The position numbers and the translations under genes are program-made. This document shows, in pieces, positions 1 to 16,847 of a stretch of 64,000 nucleotides of DNA. The notes below the pieces were generated by a model. That model was not told where the DNA came from, searched no databases, and saw only the letters and a program-made list of their open reading frames with translations. Origin of the DNA: Vishniacozyma victoriae (lineage: Eukaryota > Basidiomycota > Tremellomycetes > Tremellales > Bulleribasidiaceae); contig JADPYG010000001.1 of the NCBI GenBank assembly GCA_017654735.1, positions 859,003 through 923,002 of the forward strand, given 5' to 3'. Position 1 is the first letter of the stretch. The number at the start of each line of letters is the position of its first letter.

Positions 1-2134
1 ATCATAGTCTACAGAAGCCTGAGCCGGACCGTCTTCTGCGTTGCCTCGCTGAGCGAGGAGGACCACCTTGACTTGTTCACGACGGAGGACGACACCACCA
101 ACATCCTCGTCCTCGTCATTCGTGGCCGCCTTCTCGTCCTTGATCCCACGTTGCAGAGCACCTAGGAATCGAGCGCGATCACGGATGTCGTAGTCTTGGT
201 CATATCGAGCGAGAGTGAAAAGGTATTGCGAGAGTTGAAGCAAGAGAGGAGTCGTAGGGGAAAGTACCAGTAGCTTGGTCGCCAGTGTCAAGATTTGAAG
301 CTTGGCGATGTTGGGCTATCTGTCAGCTATTGAACGACATTGATACGTACTTCCTGAACAAAGCCCTTGACACCCTTTCTGAGAACATCCGGCACCCATG
401 CTGCCACTCCATCCCATCCTAGACCGTGTTTTGGGGGTACATCGCTCGCCGCAAATTGGCCGACAAGCCAGTATACGGACGCTCGGGCTCTGGCGTTCGT
501 GATGCCGTCCAATTGCTTGGCCAAGCGGGCGACGAGATTCTGTGGTTCAGGAAGGGATGATCCAGGCGTACGTGACAAAATGACTGATTTGAGGACAATG
601 ACGGTCTGTGCGACCAGAGTATCTCTCGAGCTCCTTAGGAGTTTCATGAGGGAACTGAGTCCAGCTGCTGCAACTTCTGGCTGGTTTCGGATACATGAAC
701 CAATAGAGCGGACGGCTTCTTCAGCCACATCGTCGTCAGTGAACCGAACATAGTGCTGTTGTCAGCCAGCATCCCGTTAAATGACATACCTTGAATTCTC
801 TGATTGACGCCGAGGCATTCTCATTCGAGACTAGGGCAGCCATCGCCTTCATCTTGGCAATCTTGACGGCGGTCGAGTCGGACTCGTGTACGTAGAAGCG
901 GCTTTGGTGCGACGAAAATAGCCACTATCATCAGCCCAGCCAGTGCGAGGTACTCACCTTTCTCTCTTCCACCATCGACACAATGACGTCCCAGGTCAAA
1001 GCTGCAATCTCCTCGCCCCTGGCCGAGACATGCGAGGCCCCAGCGAGATGTAGTAGAGGAGCAACAAGCAGCTGCTGTCCTACAATCCCATTTGCAGGCG
1101 CAAGGTGGTAGTAGGCGTTGGCCATGCCGAGAATGACGGCGGGATTTCGAGACTGGAAGAGCGGTTTAGCGAGATGCAGAAACATGGCGAGGTCGGTATC
1201 GATGCCGTCAAACTCGTCTTCGCTCTCTTCACCAGCTGCTTTGGAATTGGGTTTGGTGATAGTGCTGGGGTCGATGTTGCCCGCGGTATCTGGCCTTTCC
1301 AACATTGTTCGAGCGTAGAGGGTCAAGACCTGTAGAGCGACAATCTGTCCCCACTCGTCGGCATCGACCAGTAGGCGGACGATATGGTGATAGTAGGGGT
1401 GCAGTAGGTCCATTCGGTCAGGACAGATCTCCATGAATGCCGTTAAGGTTGCGCCGAGGGTCAAAGGCGACGGGGAAGCCAACAGCGTCTGAATGAGAGC
1501 GATAAGCTGAGGCAGAGATGACGAGTCCATGCTAAACTCAGCTTAATCTTCACATGCAGTACTCACTCGTAGACTTTGGCAAGACCGCCTGCGACGGTCT
1601 TTCGGACCCACGGATTCCTGTCATTGACTAGCTTCTTCAGACCCAGCATGACGATACCTTGAATGACCGGTACTCGAATTGACGTCAACACTCGCAGTGA
1701 CATGGACCGTATCAGCGGTGAGGGATCCGAGAGGTCTTTCTGGAACGTATTGATCGATAGTAGCAGTAGATCCGAGTTGGTAGCCGCACTATGTATGAGC
1801 TAGGCGTATAACAACAGACTCACTATCTCAGCAGGAATATATAGACCAGCTTCCTAATTTCAATACTGCCAGCAACAACATTCTTGACAACCTGAGCAAA
1901 GAATCCTTCCATATCCCTCCCCTTGGACAGCCCAGCAATGATCCGCTTCATAGCTTCCAGCCTATCCCGTTCCGACCTTGACTCGAGCAGCTTGGAAATC
2001 TCTTTAATCTTGTCATCGGAAGTGTCGAAATATGGCGTAGACGAGCCCGCACCGCCGGTCAGGAGCTGGATATCACGAGTCGACTCGATAAAGTTCTCCT
2101 TGATCCGCTGAGTGAGCCGGTTCAAGGCTGCCAT
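1..2134 (-). CDS. APL6: AP-3 adaptor complex beta subunit (partial, C-terminus outside window)
   Basis: Large subunit of the AP-3 adaptor that sorts cargo from Golgi/endosome to the vacuole. The start ATG (2134-2132) opens an exon reading [15 protein letters not shown], followed by [27 protein letters not shown] text and [14 protein letters not shown], the classic N-terminal adaptin helices. Later exons (about 1530-940, 728-330, 310-1) carry further HEAT/armadillo text such as [19 protein letters not shown] and [16 protein letters not shown]. An acidic patch ([13 protein letters not shown]) lies at about 1200. At least five introns are present. Only the N-terminal trunk is in the window; the hinge and ear lie beyond base 1. 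It is divergent from GCN20, with only about 145 bases between the two starts. Beta-1/2 adaptins are the alternative; the N-terminus and acidic insertion fit AP-3 beta better. Confidence 0.85.
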
Positions 2135-2279
2135 GGTGTCTGTTGGGTGACGAGTGAATGGAGGCGAATGTGTAGACTCAGCGTCATATGGAACCGGTTC
2201 CGAAGTTGCGCCAAATCAGATTTCATCACTCGTTCTCTTTCACCTCTTTCTTTCTACGTACTACATTGTACAGTATACA

Positions 2280-4822
2280 ATGGCAAAGATCGCTTTCGAT
2301 ATAGTGAGTCCGGACGTAATGGAGAAGCTGACAACCAGAAGCAAACGTTCCCACGTACAGACGATGTGGTGGTCTCGTACATTTCAGGTCTAGTGGAGGA
2401 CGAGGATGAGGAGATGGATGATATTGTGGAAATGACTCGTGGTATGCTCCAAGCCGGTCCATCCAATTCGGACAGCAAGCCCCTCGATGACTTGTGAGCA
2501 TACAGTCTCACTACATACATGTCCCAACTAACAATTAGCATCGGCCGATTAGTCACCTACCTCGAATCGCAATCCTCCAAGCGAGTGCGACGCAACATTG
2601 CCGCAACACGTCTCGAAAAGGCAGTCAAGATGAAGTCCTCAAAGATGTCGACCACACTCGCCATGACTGGTCCAGTAGAGCTCGACTCCGTCAACAAAGG
2701 ACAAGCCTCTCGTGTCGATCTCGGCAAATTGGCCAAGGCTGAAGCGAAAATCAAGGCCAAGATCGAAAAGCGAGAGAGGGGTAAAAAGGGCGATTTGTAC
2801 CAAGGATCAAAGCTCATCGATATGCAAAAGAAGCAGCAGAGTTACGAGGAGATGTTCATGGCGGTCAATCCATTGGATATGAGTGGGAATGCCAAGGGAA
2901 AGAGCAAGGACATCCATCTCAGCAACATCGATGTCAACTTTGGAAGCAACAGAATTTTGTAAGTCGATCATTGGGAAGATCACATCAGACTGACCTCTCA
3001 GGGCTGGTGCTACTCTTACGATGAGCACTGGACGACGATATGGTCTTATCGGTCGTAACGGTGTGGGTAAATCCACTTTGCTTCGAAATATCGCTCTGCG
3101 AGAAGTCCCTATCCCTACCCATATCTCGGTGCTCTATGTCGAGCAAGAAATTGCCGGAGACGAAACAACCGCCCTGGAGTCGGTACTCCAGGCCGATGTC
3201 TGGGCACACAAGCTCAAGACCGACGAGATCGATATCAACAAGCAGCTCGAAAAGCTCGAGAAGCTGCCCACCACCCACGAGGACGGTGCGCCCAACATCC
3301 AGCTCGAGCAGGAGAAGGACGAACTTGCGGTACGATTGGGCGAGATCCAAAAGACTTTGGTGGACATGGAGGCAGAGACTGGTCCTGCACGAGCTGGTGC
3401 CTTGTTGGCCGGTCTTGGATTCAACGAAGAGGACCAAGCCAAGACGACCAAGAGTTTCTCTGGTGGTTGGAGGATGCGACTGGCATTGGCTAGAGCCTTG
3501 TTTGTCAACCCCGATGTAAGCACTCGTCAGCCAGATACGGATCAATGCTAACGTGTAGCTTCTCATGCTTGATGAGCCGTCGAACATGTTGGATTTGAAC
3601 GCCATTGCATGGCTCGAAGACTACTTGCAGACATGGCCTGGTACTATCTTGGTTGTGTATGTCTTCTTACATATAATGGACAGCAGTAGCTGATGATCAG
3701 ATCGCACGACAGAGCGTTCCTTGACGCAGTCGCGACCGATATTATCCACCAACACTCTCAACGACTCGACTACTGGAAGGGTAACTTCAGTAATTTCTAC
3801 CAGACCAAGCAGGAGAGGAACAAGCAGCAAAAGAAGGAATACGAGGCTCAACTTACGTACCGACAGCATTTGCAAGCCTACATCGATCGATGGCGATACA
3901 ATGCCAACCGAGGTAAGTCGCTATGCCTGTGACTTGTGAGCAAGCTAACAATTAGCTCCACAGGCTCAGTCCCGTATCAAGATCCTGGAAAAGCTGCCCG
4001 AACTCGAGCCGCCCGAGGAGGACGAGTCAGAGACTTTCCGATTCCCAGAGCCCGAAAAGATCTCTCCTCCTCTGCTTCAATTGGACGAGGCTACCTTCGG
4101 TTACACCCCGGCCAAGATCATTCTCAAGAATGTCAACATCGATGTCCAGCTCGACTCACGTATCGCCGTTATCGGTCCTAACGGAGCCGGTAAATCGACC
4201 CTCATCAAGCTGCTCACTGGTGCAATTCAACCCAATTCGGGTAGTGCCAACCACAATGCTCGATGTCGTATCGCTTATTTCACTCAACACCACATCGATC
4301 AGCTGGACAGCACCATGACGCCTGTGCAGTTCTTGCAGCACAAGTTCCCGGGTCAGGTCGAACAGGACTACCGAAGCCACTTGGGTGCTTTCGGAATCAC
4401 TGGTTTGACGGGTATTCAGAAGATTGGAACCCTGTCTGGAGGTCAGAAGTCGCGTGTCGCTTTCGCTGTCCTCAGTATGAGTCGACCTCATATCTTGCTA
4501 CTCGATGAGGTCAGTTTACTTTCATAAACGCTACAGAACGAAACTGACGGATGTAGCCCAGTAATCACTTGGATATCGAGGGTATTGATGCCTTGATCGC
4601 CGCCGTCAGTGCATTCAAGGGAGGTGTTATCTCGTCAGTCATTTACCTCGAGTACTGGATATCAGCTGATCATGCAGTATTTCGCACGACGAGCGATTCA
4701 TCACCGGGACCGCCAACCAGCTGTGGGTCTGTAATGACGGAACTGTTTCCAAGTTCTTTGGAGATGTGTCCGCGTACAAGAAGCTCATTGTCGAGGAAAT
4801 TGGCGCAAAGAAGGCCCCATAG
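2280..4822 (+). CDS. GCN20: ABCF ATPase Gcn20, translation-control partner of Gcn1/Gcn2
   Basis: Soluble twin-ATPase ABC protein without membrane segments. In yeast it works with Gcn1 on the ribosome to activate the eIF2-alpha kinase Gcn2 in amino-acid starvation. The first exon is only 24 bases (MAKIAFDI), followed by a 35-base intron (2304-2338) and a second at 2494-2538. NBD1 has Walker [10 protein letters not shown], signature FSGGW and the Gcn20-typical [10 protein letters not shown] in place of EPTNHLD. A charged linker ([15 protein letters not shown]) follows. NBD2 has [17 protein letters not shown] and [11 protein letters not shown], then ISHDERFI. The last exon ends GAKKAP and the stop is at 4820-4822. 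The SNMLD box and the linker set it apart from New1, Arb1 and eEF3. Confidence 0.93.
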
Positions 4823-5175
4823 ACCCGTCTCCGGGTAGCATGCATGCTGTGACTTCCGTTCCATGACTCACGGTACGAGCACCGTCTCCGAGTGTGATGA
4901 CCCGCTTTATGGCTATATGATTCATTGGACGTCATGCATACGTTGTTTCTCTGTAGACTCTACCGCCCAGCCGATATCCTGTCTTGTACAGGTACCGAAA
5001 ACAGCCTACATAGTCGAGGGAAGGAGTACATTAGGTAGAGGCAAAGTAACCCGACACTCAGTATATTTGGCGCGTCATCAATTACACCACCTCCACCGAG
5101 ATGCACTAAGTTGACTGCCTGATACACTATTACCTTGTAGACCCTTCATATCACTCCTAGAGTAGTTGGAACATC
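4823..5175. other. Intergenic: GCN20 3' region and BET1 promoter
   Basis: No coding text supported by splice sites was found on either strand. The short frames here lack protein-like composition. It presumably holds the GCN20 terminator and BET1 promoter; I see no recognisable motif. Confidence 0.5.
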
Positions 5176-5853
5176 ATGAGCAGGTCAGTAGCAGCTCAGA
5201 AACCTAGAACCACAGCTGACCCCAAGAAGACAACGTCTACCCGTTCACAATTCCCCTTCCCCGGCTCCAGTCCTTCTGGCTCCAGGTCCGGGAGCAGGAC
5301 CGTCCTCAGGCCGTGCATCGCCGTATCGCCCCAATTCATCTTCATCACAGTACTCGGAATCGCCATATGGAGGCGGGATGAGTAGCGGGGCCGGGGGCGG
5401 AGGGATGGGAGGATACAGCGGGACGACGCAGCAGATTGAAGGACAGAATGACGAACGTCTGAGTGGGCTGCTGGGTAAAGTCAAGTCGTTGAAGGACGTA
5501 AGTCAGAATGTTGGCAGTGTGTCCGACAAAGCTTTCTACGTTTTGGCCTGGGCGAGAGCTGATGGGCAGATTACAGTCGGGATAGGAAATGAGGTCCGAG
5601 ATGGAAATTTGGAATTAGCAGGAATGGTGCGTCACAACTCGATCACTCCGAGGAATGCTCGAACAGGAAGCCTATGGCACTCAGCTAATCCATGCAGAAT
5701 GACTCTTTCGCTTCGACGACGAATTTCCTCGGGGGAACATTCCGCAGAATGACAAAGATGGCATCTCGACAAGGAGGGAATTGGTGTTATTTCATGGCGT
5801 TCTTACTATTGGTACTCTTCATTTTCGTGCTCCTCTGGCTTTCAAGACGTTAG
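5176..5853 (+). CDS. BET1: ER-Golgi SNARE Bet1
   Basis: Qc-SNARE of ER to Golgi transport. After a three-codon first exon (5176-5183) and an intron (5184-5226), a low-complexity Pro/Ser/Gly head leads to the SNARE helix: QNDERLSGLLGKVKSLKD, intron, ITVGIGNEVRDGNLELAGM, intron, NDSFASTTNFLGGTFRRM. The tail anchor is NWCYFMAFLLLVLFIFVLLW followed by LSRR and stop. The spacing of SNARE motif to tail anchor and the basic MTKMASRQ linker match Bet1. The head is longer than in yeast Bet1, and the exact acceptor of intron 1 (5226 or 5229) is my choice; both keep the frame. Sft1 is the alternative, less likely from the NEVRDGN text. Confidence 0.85.
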
Positions 5854-6028
5854 CTCTGTCGGAGTCGGGCCAGGCAGTCGCTTCTGGTCCAAAGTGCTGT
5901 ATCGCATGCATAGATTATATAGGTGTCAGCCAAAGCCACGTGTTGCTCACAAAGGTGGAGGAGGGTGGAGTTGCTACAACTTTCTGCTGTCGTCTATATA
6001 CTTTGTACCTTGTTCAATACATTTCATC

Positions 6029-7382
6029 ATGCCTAAATGCACCAGAAAAGGGTGTGGTCAGGAGTTTGGTGAGGATAAAAACGAGGAAGGAAGCTGCAAA
6101 TATCATCCCGGGGGACCGGTGAGTGAAATGTTCACAGTGACCGAGCCGAATAGTCAACTGACATAACAGGTATTTCATGAGGGTCTGAAGTCATGGTGTA
6201 CGTCTTTCGAGACTAGTGAAGCTAATTGCTGACCTATAGCATGCTGCAGTGACACCAACAAGGTATGCAGCTGACGTACCCCTTTCATTGCCCAAGCTGA
6301 CCAGCAGCCCGTCCTCGAATTCGACGCTTTCATGGCTATCCCAGTAAGTAGCTTGGTCTCTCCAATAGACTTCGCTGAATCTCTAGCCATGTACTACAGG
6401 AACCCACACAGCTGCCGCACCAGTATCAGCGGCCTCGACAACCTCGGCCAAACCATCCGAGCCAAATCACGTAACGGTAGAGAACGGTGTTGAAACCTAC
6501 TCGACTGGCGCAGCAAAGGCAGGACCATCATCAGCTGCTACCGCCCCCATCAAGATGGAAGCACCTCCTGCCGAGCCGGAAAAGGAAGAGGAAGATGATT
6601 TGAGCATTCCTGTCGCCGATGGAGCTAGGTGTAAGCGTCGAGCTTGTGGGGCTACATGGGAAGGCGAGGATGTCTCGAGGGGTGATGGGGAGAAAGCCAA
6701 GTGCAGGTATCATCCTCTGGGTGTGAGTTTGCCGATTCTTTTATGATGTCTAGCTGATTTGTAGCCGGTCTTCCATGAAGGGTCGAAATACAATGCTTGC
6801 TGCCCAAAACGCAAAGTATTGGAATTCGACGAGTTCATGAAGATTGAAGGGTGCAAAGAAGGATCCCACCTCTTTGTTGGGGCCAAGAAAGAGGACAAAG
6901 AAGAGTTTGTCAATTGTCGAATGGATCACTATCAGACTCCAATGCAGATCCACGTCTCGGCCTTTGCAAAGGGAGCAGACAAGACCAAGTCGACTGTCGT
7001 CTTCACAGCTCAGGAGGTAAGCTGAATCACTCTCTGGAGCTCAGCTGACTAAGCAGATTAAACTTGACTTGTACCTGCCCGCAAACAAGCGAGTGAACAA
7101 GATTGTTACCCTCTACGGCCCCATTGATCCAGCAACCAGTACTTTCCGTATCTTGGGTACCAAGGTGAGTCGCTGCAATGAGCATCTATAATTCAGGCTA
7201 ATGGTCAGATCGAGATGATCCTTCAAAAGCCCGGACCAGCTTCGTGGCCGTTACTAGAGCTTCCCGCTCCCGGAAGTGAGCTACCCCCAGGGTATGCTCT
7301 CACATTCGGTGTCAGCGGAAGGACAGGGACCGTCGGCGGAAAAGAGATCGTCCTAGCAGCAGAGGAGGTCGGTAGAAGGTAG
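6029..7382 (+). CDS. CHORD-CS domain co-chaperone (CHP1/RAR1-SGT1-like)
   Basis: Hsp90 co-chaperone type protein. Two zinc-binding CHORD domains are visible. The first is at the N-terminus (MPKCTRKGCGQEFGEDKN ... [20 protein letters not shown]). The second follows a Ser/Ala/Pro-rich linker of about 80 residues (CKRRACGATWEGED ... CRYHPLGPVFHEGSKYNACC). Both show the paired Cys, CxYHP, PVFHEG and CC ligands. A C-terminal CS/p23-like beta-sandwich follows (MQIHVSAFAKGADKTKSTVV ... KLDLYLPANKRVNKIVTLYG ... KIEMILQKPGPASWPLLE). Stop at 7380-7382. Six or so short introns. This is the metazoan/fungal layout (CHORD-CHORD-CS), unlike plant RAR1, which lacks CS. It lies tail to tail with the ABC transporter, 94 bases away. 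Confidence 0.92.
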
Positions 7383-7476
7383 AGTAGAATCAGTAGTAAT
7401 TTGCATTGCACAGTACATTTTCAAGCGCACATGGGAACGAGTCATTGATACATCAAACAATACGACACCTATCATT

Positions 7477-12871
<5,395 letters not shown>

Positions 12872-13150
12872 ACTGTAGTATACAGTAAGCTGTCTTTACC
12901 CGTTACACCAAAGATGGAGATGTAGATAATGAAATGTGAAAGGAGTCAGTACTCGGATCCGTCTAGTCTCGTGACAAATCTCTACTATTCTTCTCAGGCA
13001 CGGTACCACGCGATCACTCCTTAATTGAAACTATTTATACCGGCGTTTATACCGCCCAAAGATAATGGAATGCTCATCATTGGCTGCAGCGAGGGTCATG
13101 CACGATATGTTGAGACTATAGAAATCCCGTCTCTGAGTTTCAACTACGAC

Positions 13151-15054
13151 CTACGCTCGTCCAAGCTTGCCTAACAAATAATCTGCAACCTCCTTCATGC
13201 TGACTTCCTCGCCCTTGTTGTCCTCACCAGCTTGATCCTTCCCGACTTGCTCCTTGATCCTGACTGTGCCTTTCTCAAGCTCATCAGGAGCTAAGATGGC
13301 GACGAACTGTACTCCCTCGTCACCTGCGACTTTCCACTGAGCAGGTACTTTGGGTTTCTCCTTGTACATGAACTCGGCCTACTCGGTCAGCTCGCGGACG
13401 GCACTGTAGAGCGGCTGCAAGCTTACCTTGATGCCCCTTTCTCGTAAGACTTTGGCAAGACCCATTCGCTCCTTCAGTAGCCCACCACCCATGGCCATGA
13501 TGTAGACCTCAGTCTCTTTACCCCTTAATTTCTCCTCGTTTTGTTTACGCTTCGCCTCCATGATACTGTAGACACGCTCGATACCGACGGAAACTCCAAC
13601 ACATGGGACCTGGGTACGGCTCTGACCAGCAGCCTCGCTAAACATTCCGACAAGGTTATCGTATCGACCTCCACCGGCGATTGATCCGACTCCTACAGAG
13701 CTCTCGTCGATCTCGTCTGGGTTCTTGGATTTCTTCGGTTTGGAGGATGATGCTGAAGCGGTAGGGGAAGCGGAGGAAGTGTGGATGGCTTCATAGATGA
13801 TACCGGTGTAGTAGTCGAGACCTCGGGCGAGTGACATATCGAAGCTGAGCTGTATCGTCAGTGCCGCTCGATTCCCAGTAAGCAGACGTACCTTGTCTAG
13901 AACCTCGTAGACCTCGAGGTACTCGAACAGTAATCGCATATCCTTCAGACCCGCTTTGGCAGATGCGATGGTGTTTAGCTCAGCATCGCCTTCAAGCTTC
14001 TCAAGTAGCTCAAAGCCTTGGCCTGACCATCAGCGCCATGCTCAATAGTGCGACTCACCCTTCAATCCGACATATTTCCCAATCTTGTCGGCAATCTCCT
14101 CGCTCAATCCCTTTTCAACAGTCATCTCCTTCTTGACCTCTGACCAAGGTGCTTTATCAAGCTTATCGACGGCTGATGAGATACTTCTCGTCTTGTCTGC
14201 TGGTACACCGGCCAACTCAAATATACCATCTAGGATCTTTCGGTGGTTGACTTTGACGGTGTATGCTCCAATATCAAGGGAGGTGAGGGCGTCACAGAGC
14301 ATAGCAAGAATCTCGGCATCGGGGACCATGGGGTCGTAAGTTCCCGCGATATCGAAATCCTGGTCGTCAGCCTGGTTTTGTGAGCGAAAGATACACTTAC
14401 ACATTGGTAAAACTCCCTCATTCGTCCTTTCGACATGACGGGCTGATCTCGTCGGTAGACTTTTCCAATGTGGAAACGCTTCATGGATGTGATACCGTTC
14501 ATGGCGAGGTACCTTGCGAATGGGACCTTCACATCAGCTCTGTCATATCCGTGCTCGGGTAGGCTCACTGTCAAATCGTATCGCAATGAGCAAAGCTCTC
14601 CACCCTGATCCTGCAGATCATAGATCAATTTCGAGTCCTCTCCATATTTTCCAGCCAGAATCTCCCTCAACTCGAAAACAGGGGTATCAATCGTACTTCC
14701 TCCGTATTTGACAAAGATACCTTCCAGAGTGCTGAAGATCTTTCGTCGTAGCAAAGCAGCTTCGGGCTTGTGATCCGTAGTTCCCTTGGGCGTTTTGAGC
14801 TGGAATCCTCCGGTAGCTCCTGTTTCCTTCTTCTGGTCGCCTAGTAGCGCTTTCAAAGCCTTCATCTCTTCGACTTGAGCCGAGGCATCCTGCTTGCTGA
14901 CCTTGAGCTCCTTGATTTGGGCTTGTAGAGCCGCAATCCGAGCTGGAATATCGGCTGTTGTTGGCATGGGGGCGGTAGACATGGTTTCAAATCGAATGCT
15001 TGGGGATGGGAGTCTACGCAGTCGAGGTACTGTTGGTAGTATACGTCTAAGCAT
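13151..15054 (-). CDS. HTS1: Histidyl-tRNA synthetase (cytosolic and mitochondrial forms from one gene)
   Basis: Class II synthetase charging tRNA-His. The N-terminal WHEP-like helix ([20 protein letters not shown]) is followed by the catalytic core: [35 protein letters not shown], the motif-2 region YQC/FDIAG, and the HisRS signatures [10 protein letters not shown] and [18 protein letters not shown]-terminal anticodon-binding domain ends [14 protein letters not shown]. Two in-frame ATGs are present: 15054 adds an Arg-rich presequence ([20 protein letters not shown]) and 14982 starts the cytosolic form (MSTAPMPTT). This matches the known two-start dual targeting of fungal HTS1. The stretch before 15054 that stays open lacks an ATG. 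An acidic/Ser-rich insertion ([18 protein letters not shown]) interrupts the core near 13740-13790. Confidence 0.93.
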
Positions 15055-15224
15055 ACAAGGGCAAGGTATCAAGACGAGTCAAAGGAAATCTCAGTCTATA
15101 CGGAATTCAGGCACACTCAATGACGTGGAATTTGTTGGCAGTTGCATTGTGCTTTCTTGCCTCTCTACCCGAACTGTAGTCACAATGCAACTCAAATCCG
15201 GCTGGGCTCCCTCCTCAACGGCCA

Positions 15225-15935
15225 TTGCTAGAATCGAATGACTTGTCTCGACATCTCTCGAAAAAAATCCGAGGTGATTTTGGGGAGAAAGTAAAATCTC
15301 GGAGTGCAAATTTGGGCCCAATTGGTGACAGTCTCAGGCGTAACGGCGTTCCTATCTCCAATAATCATCCATCAGCTTGTTCGCCTGACCTCGAACGTAG
15401 GGTATATACCTATGCTGATAGTACTCAATCGATCCAATTGGTCTTCAAACCCGACGGAAGCGAAACATCGGAGATGCTATCGGAGAGACCTGTCAGGATT
15501 AAGTGGGAGAGATGTGATATTATCAGATCCATCACTGACTTCGAAATGGCTGACTCAACCACAGCCGATAGGCGAGAAGACATCACGGCGGACAACAAGG
15601 ACCTCGCATTTGTCGACAATGCGCCGGAGCGCAGTGCTAAACAAGGAGCATCCAATTCGGCCGGCATCTCTTTGAGTAAAGGAAAAGGCTAAACTTGATA
15701 GTGCTCGATGTGAGTCGCCTCCATAAGGGAGACGTTAGGTCTGTCGACGGCAACGGCAGAAAATGAGTTGTATAGCGAGGCTCCATGGCAGCAGGTCGTC
15801 GTGAACGAGATGACTGGATCAGACAGGGTAGAGTACAAGGTTCGTATCGGTGGAATGCCGGGGCATATCTTGAACCAGGGAACTTGACTGATTTCGCTCT
15901 CATTGATCTGATTTCTCTTATGTATGAGTGACGTC
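15225..15935 (+). pseudogene. Possible small gene or gene remnant, frames disrupted
   Basis: An open frame from 15225 to 15692 has protein-like text near its end (SIQLVFKPDGSETSEM, RPVRIKWERCDIIRSITDFE), but it begins with no ATG. Downstream, a second frame reads AENELYSEAPWQQVVVNEMT ... VEYKVRIGGMPGHILNQG. A third frame starting at an ATG at 15783 ends LEPGNLTDFALIDLISLMYE before TGA. A GTGAGT donor at 15710 could join some of these pieces, but no splice pattern I tried gives one continuous frame. It may be a decayed gene, or unusual intron structure, or chance. I do not recognise a family. Confidence 0.22.
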
Positions 15936-16529
15936 TACAGTACTTACTGTGAATGGGATATGTCCATGCGATCGCCTAGATGGTTAAATCTCGAGACGCT
16001 CCGTACAAGGGACCCAACATGTCGCATAATGGGAAACTATGAATACAAGGGTTTCCTCGACCATCTTTTTAGTCGATGCTGATCGCCTCGTTTCAGGATT
16101 CGAGGGCGCACACAACTAGTCAGCGTCCAGTCATCGAAAGCACCGCCTTTTGTGTGCTCGGACCTGACGGCGGAATACCAAGATAAGGAAAGGCCCTGTC
16201 TCTCGGCGGCAGAAACCTGCTTCTTCCAATGGAGCAATCTCCCAGGAGTGGGGAGAGAACTCTCACTTGTTAGTCCCAGAGGTTGGAATTCCAAGGGTCC
16301 TTCTGCTTCCATTCCAGGTCGGCCGATTACCATTCGTTGGGGACATTTCCGATGTCTATAGTCTGTGCTTTAATCAGGGTAGATAATGGTGGCGTTCGGG
16401 CACCAGAATGCAGTACGCGTAGTTATTACCGGGTAAAGGGGTAATAAGCAGGTCCCCGTAATTGTCAATATGGTGTGAATTATTATGAATTATGGAAATA
16501 TCAACGTGTTTGGGTCGGACCTCCGTCTG

Positions 16530-16541
16530 CTATATATATAG
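16530..16541 (+). promoter_or_regulatory. TATA box of INO1
   Basis: A run CTATATATATAG lies about 125 bases before the first ATG of the transcript leader and about 307 bases before the INO1 start. It is followed by pyrimidine-rich leader sequence. This suggests a TATA-type, regulated promoter, as expected for INO1. Confidence 0.55.
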
Positions 16542-16665
16542 GGTGATTGTATACTGACTGCTTCTTCTTTCCTTATATACTCTTATCTCTTTGTTCATCT
16601 CAACACCAAGCTACAACACCTTTACTACCCCGCCTTTGGCAAATAAACACTCTTAAGAGTAGTAC

Positions 16666-16801
16666 ATGTTCTCGAACTCGCTCTGCTCAGCTCACAACTC
16701 TCATCGGTATGTCTATAATCTCAAGTCGACAGCAATTCTTGGGCTAACAATCCAGCGGCGTCCAGCACACTTCTGCCGCAGACAATCGCGCCCCATACTA
16801 A
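16666..16801 (+). other. Upstream ORF of INO1, split by the leader intron
   Basis: An ATG at 16666 opens a short frame. When the leader intron 16707-16755 is removed, it reads 25 codons (MFSNSLCSAHNSHRGVQHTS, then AADNRAPY) and stops at TAA 16799-16801, 46 bases before the INO1 ATG. Without splicing the frame stays open further, ending at 16866 just past the INO1 start, so splicing of the leader decides whether the uORF overlaps the main start. Confidence 0.45.
16707..16755 (+). other. Intron in the INO1 5' leader
   Basis: GTATGT donor, GCTAAC branch point and CAG acceptor with the spacing seen in coding introns of this window (49 bases). It lies upstream of the INO1 start codon and within the uORF. 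Confidence 0.6.
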
Positions 16802-16847
16802 ATCCATACTCCCCAACAACCGTACCATCCAATCTATATTCCCAAAG

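Larger units (their letters stand above)
15055..16847. other. Long intergenic region between HTS1 and INO1
   Basis: Divergent promoter space of about 1.8 kb. It contains the HTS1 promoter at its left end, a doubtful coding remnant (about 15225-15935), and at its right end the INO1 TATA box, leader intron and uORF listed separately. The middle (15940-16500) shows no supported coding text. I looked for the yeast UAS-INO core CATGTGAAAT and did not find an exact copy. Confidence 0.5.

Noticed and set aside
2254..2556. Open frames antisense to the GCN20 start
   Set aside because: They mirror low-complexity acidic codons of GCN20 and have no splice or family support.
15055..15072. Extension of HTS1 upstream of the first ATG
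   Set aside because: The open frame continues but begins with TTG; the ATG at 15054 is the better start.
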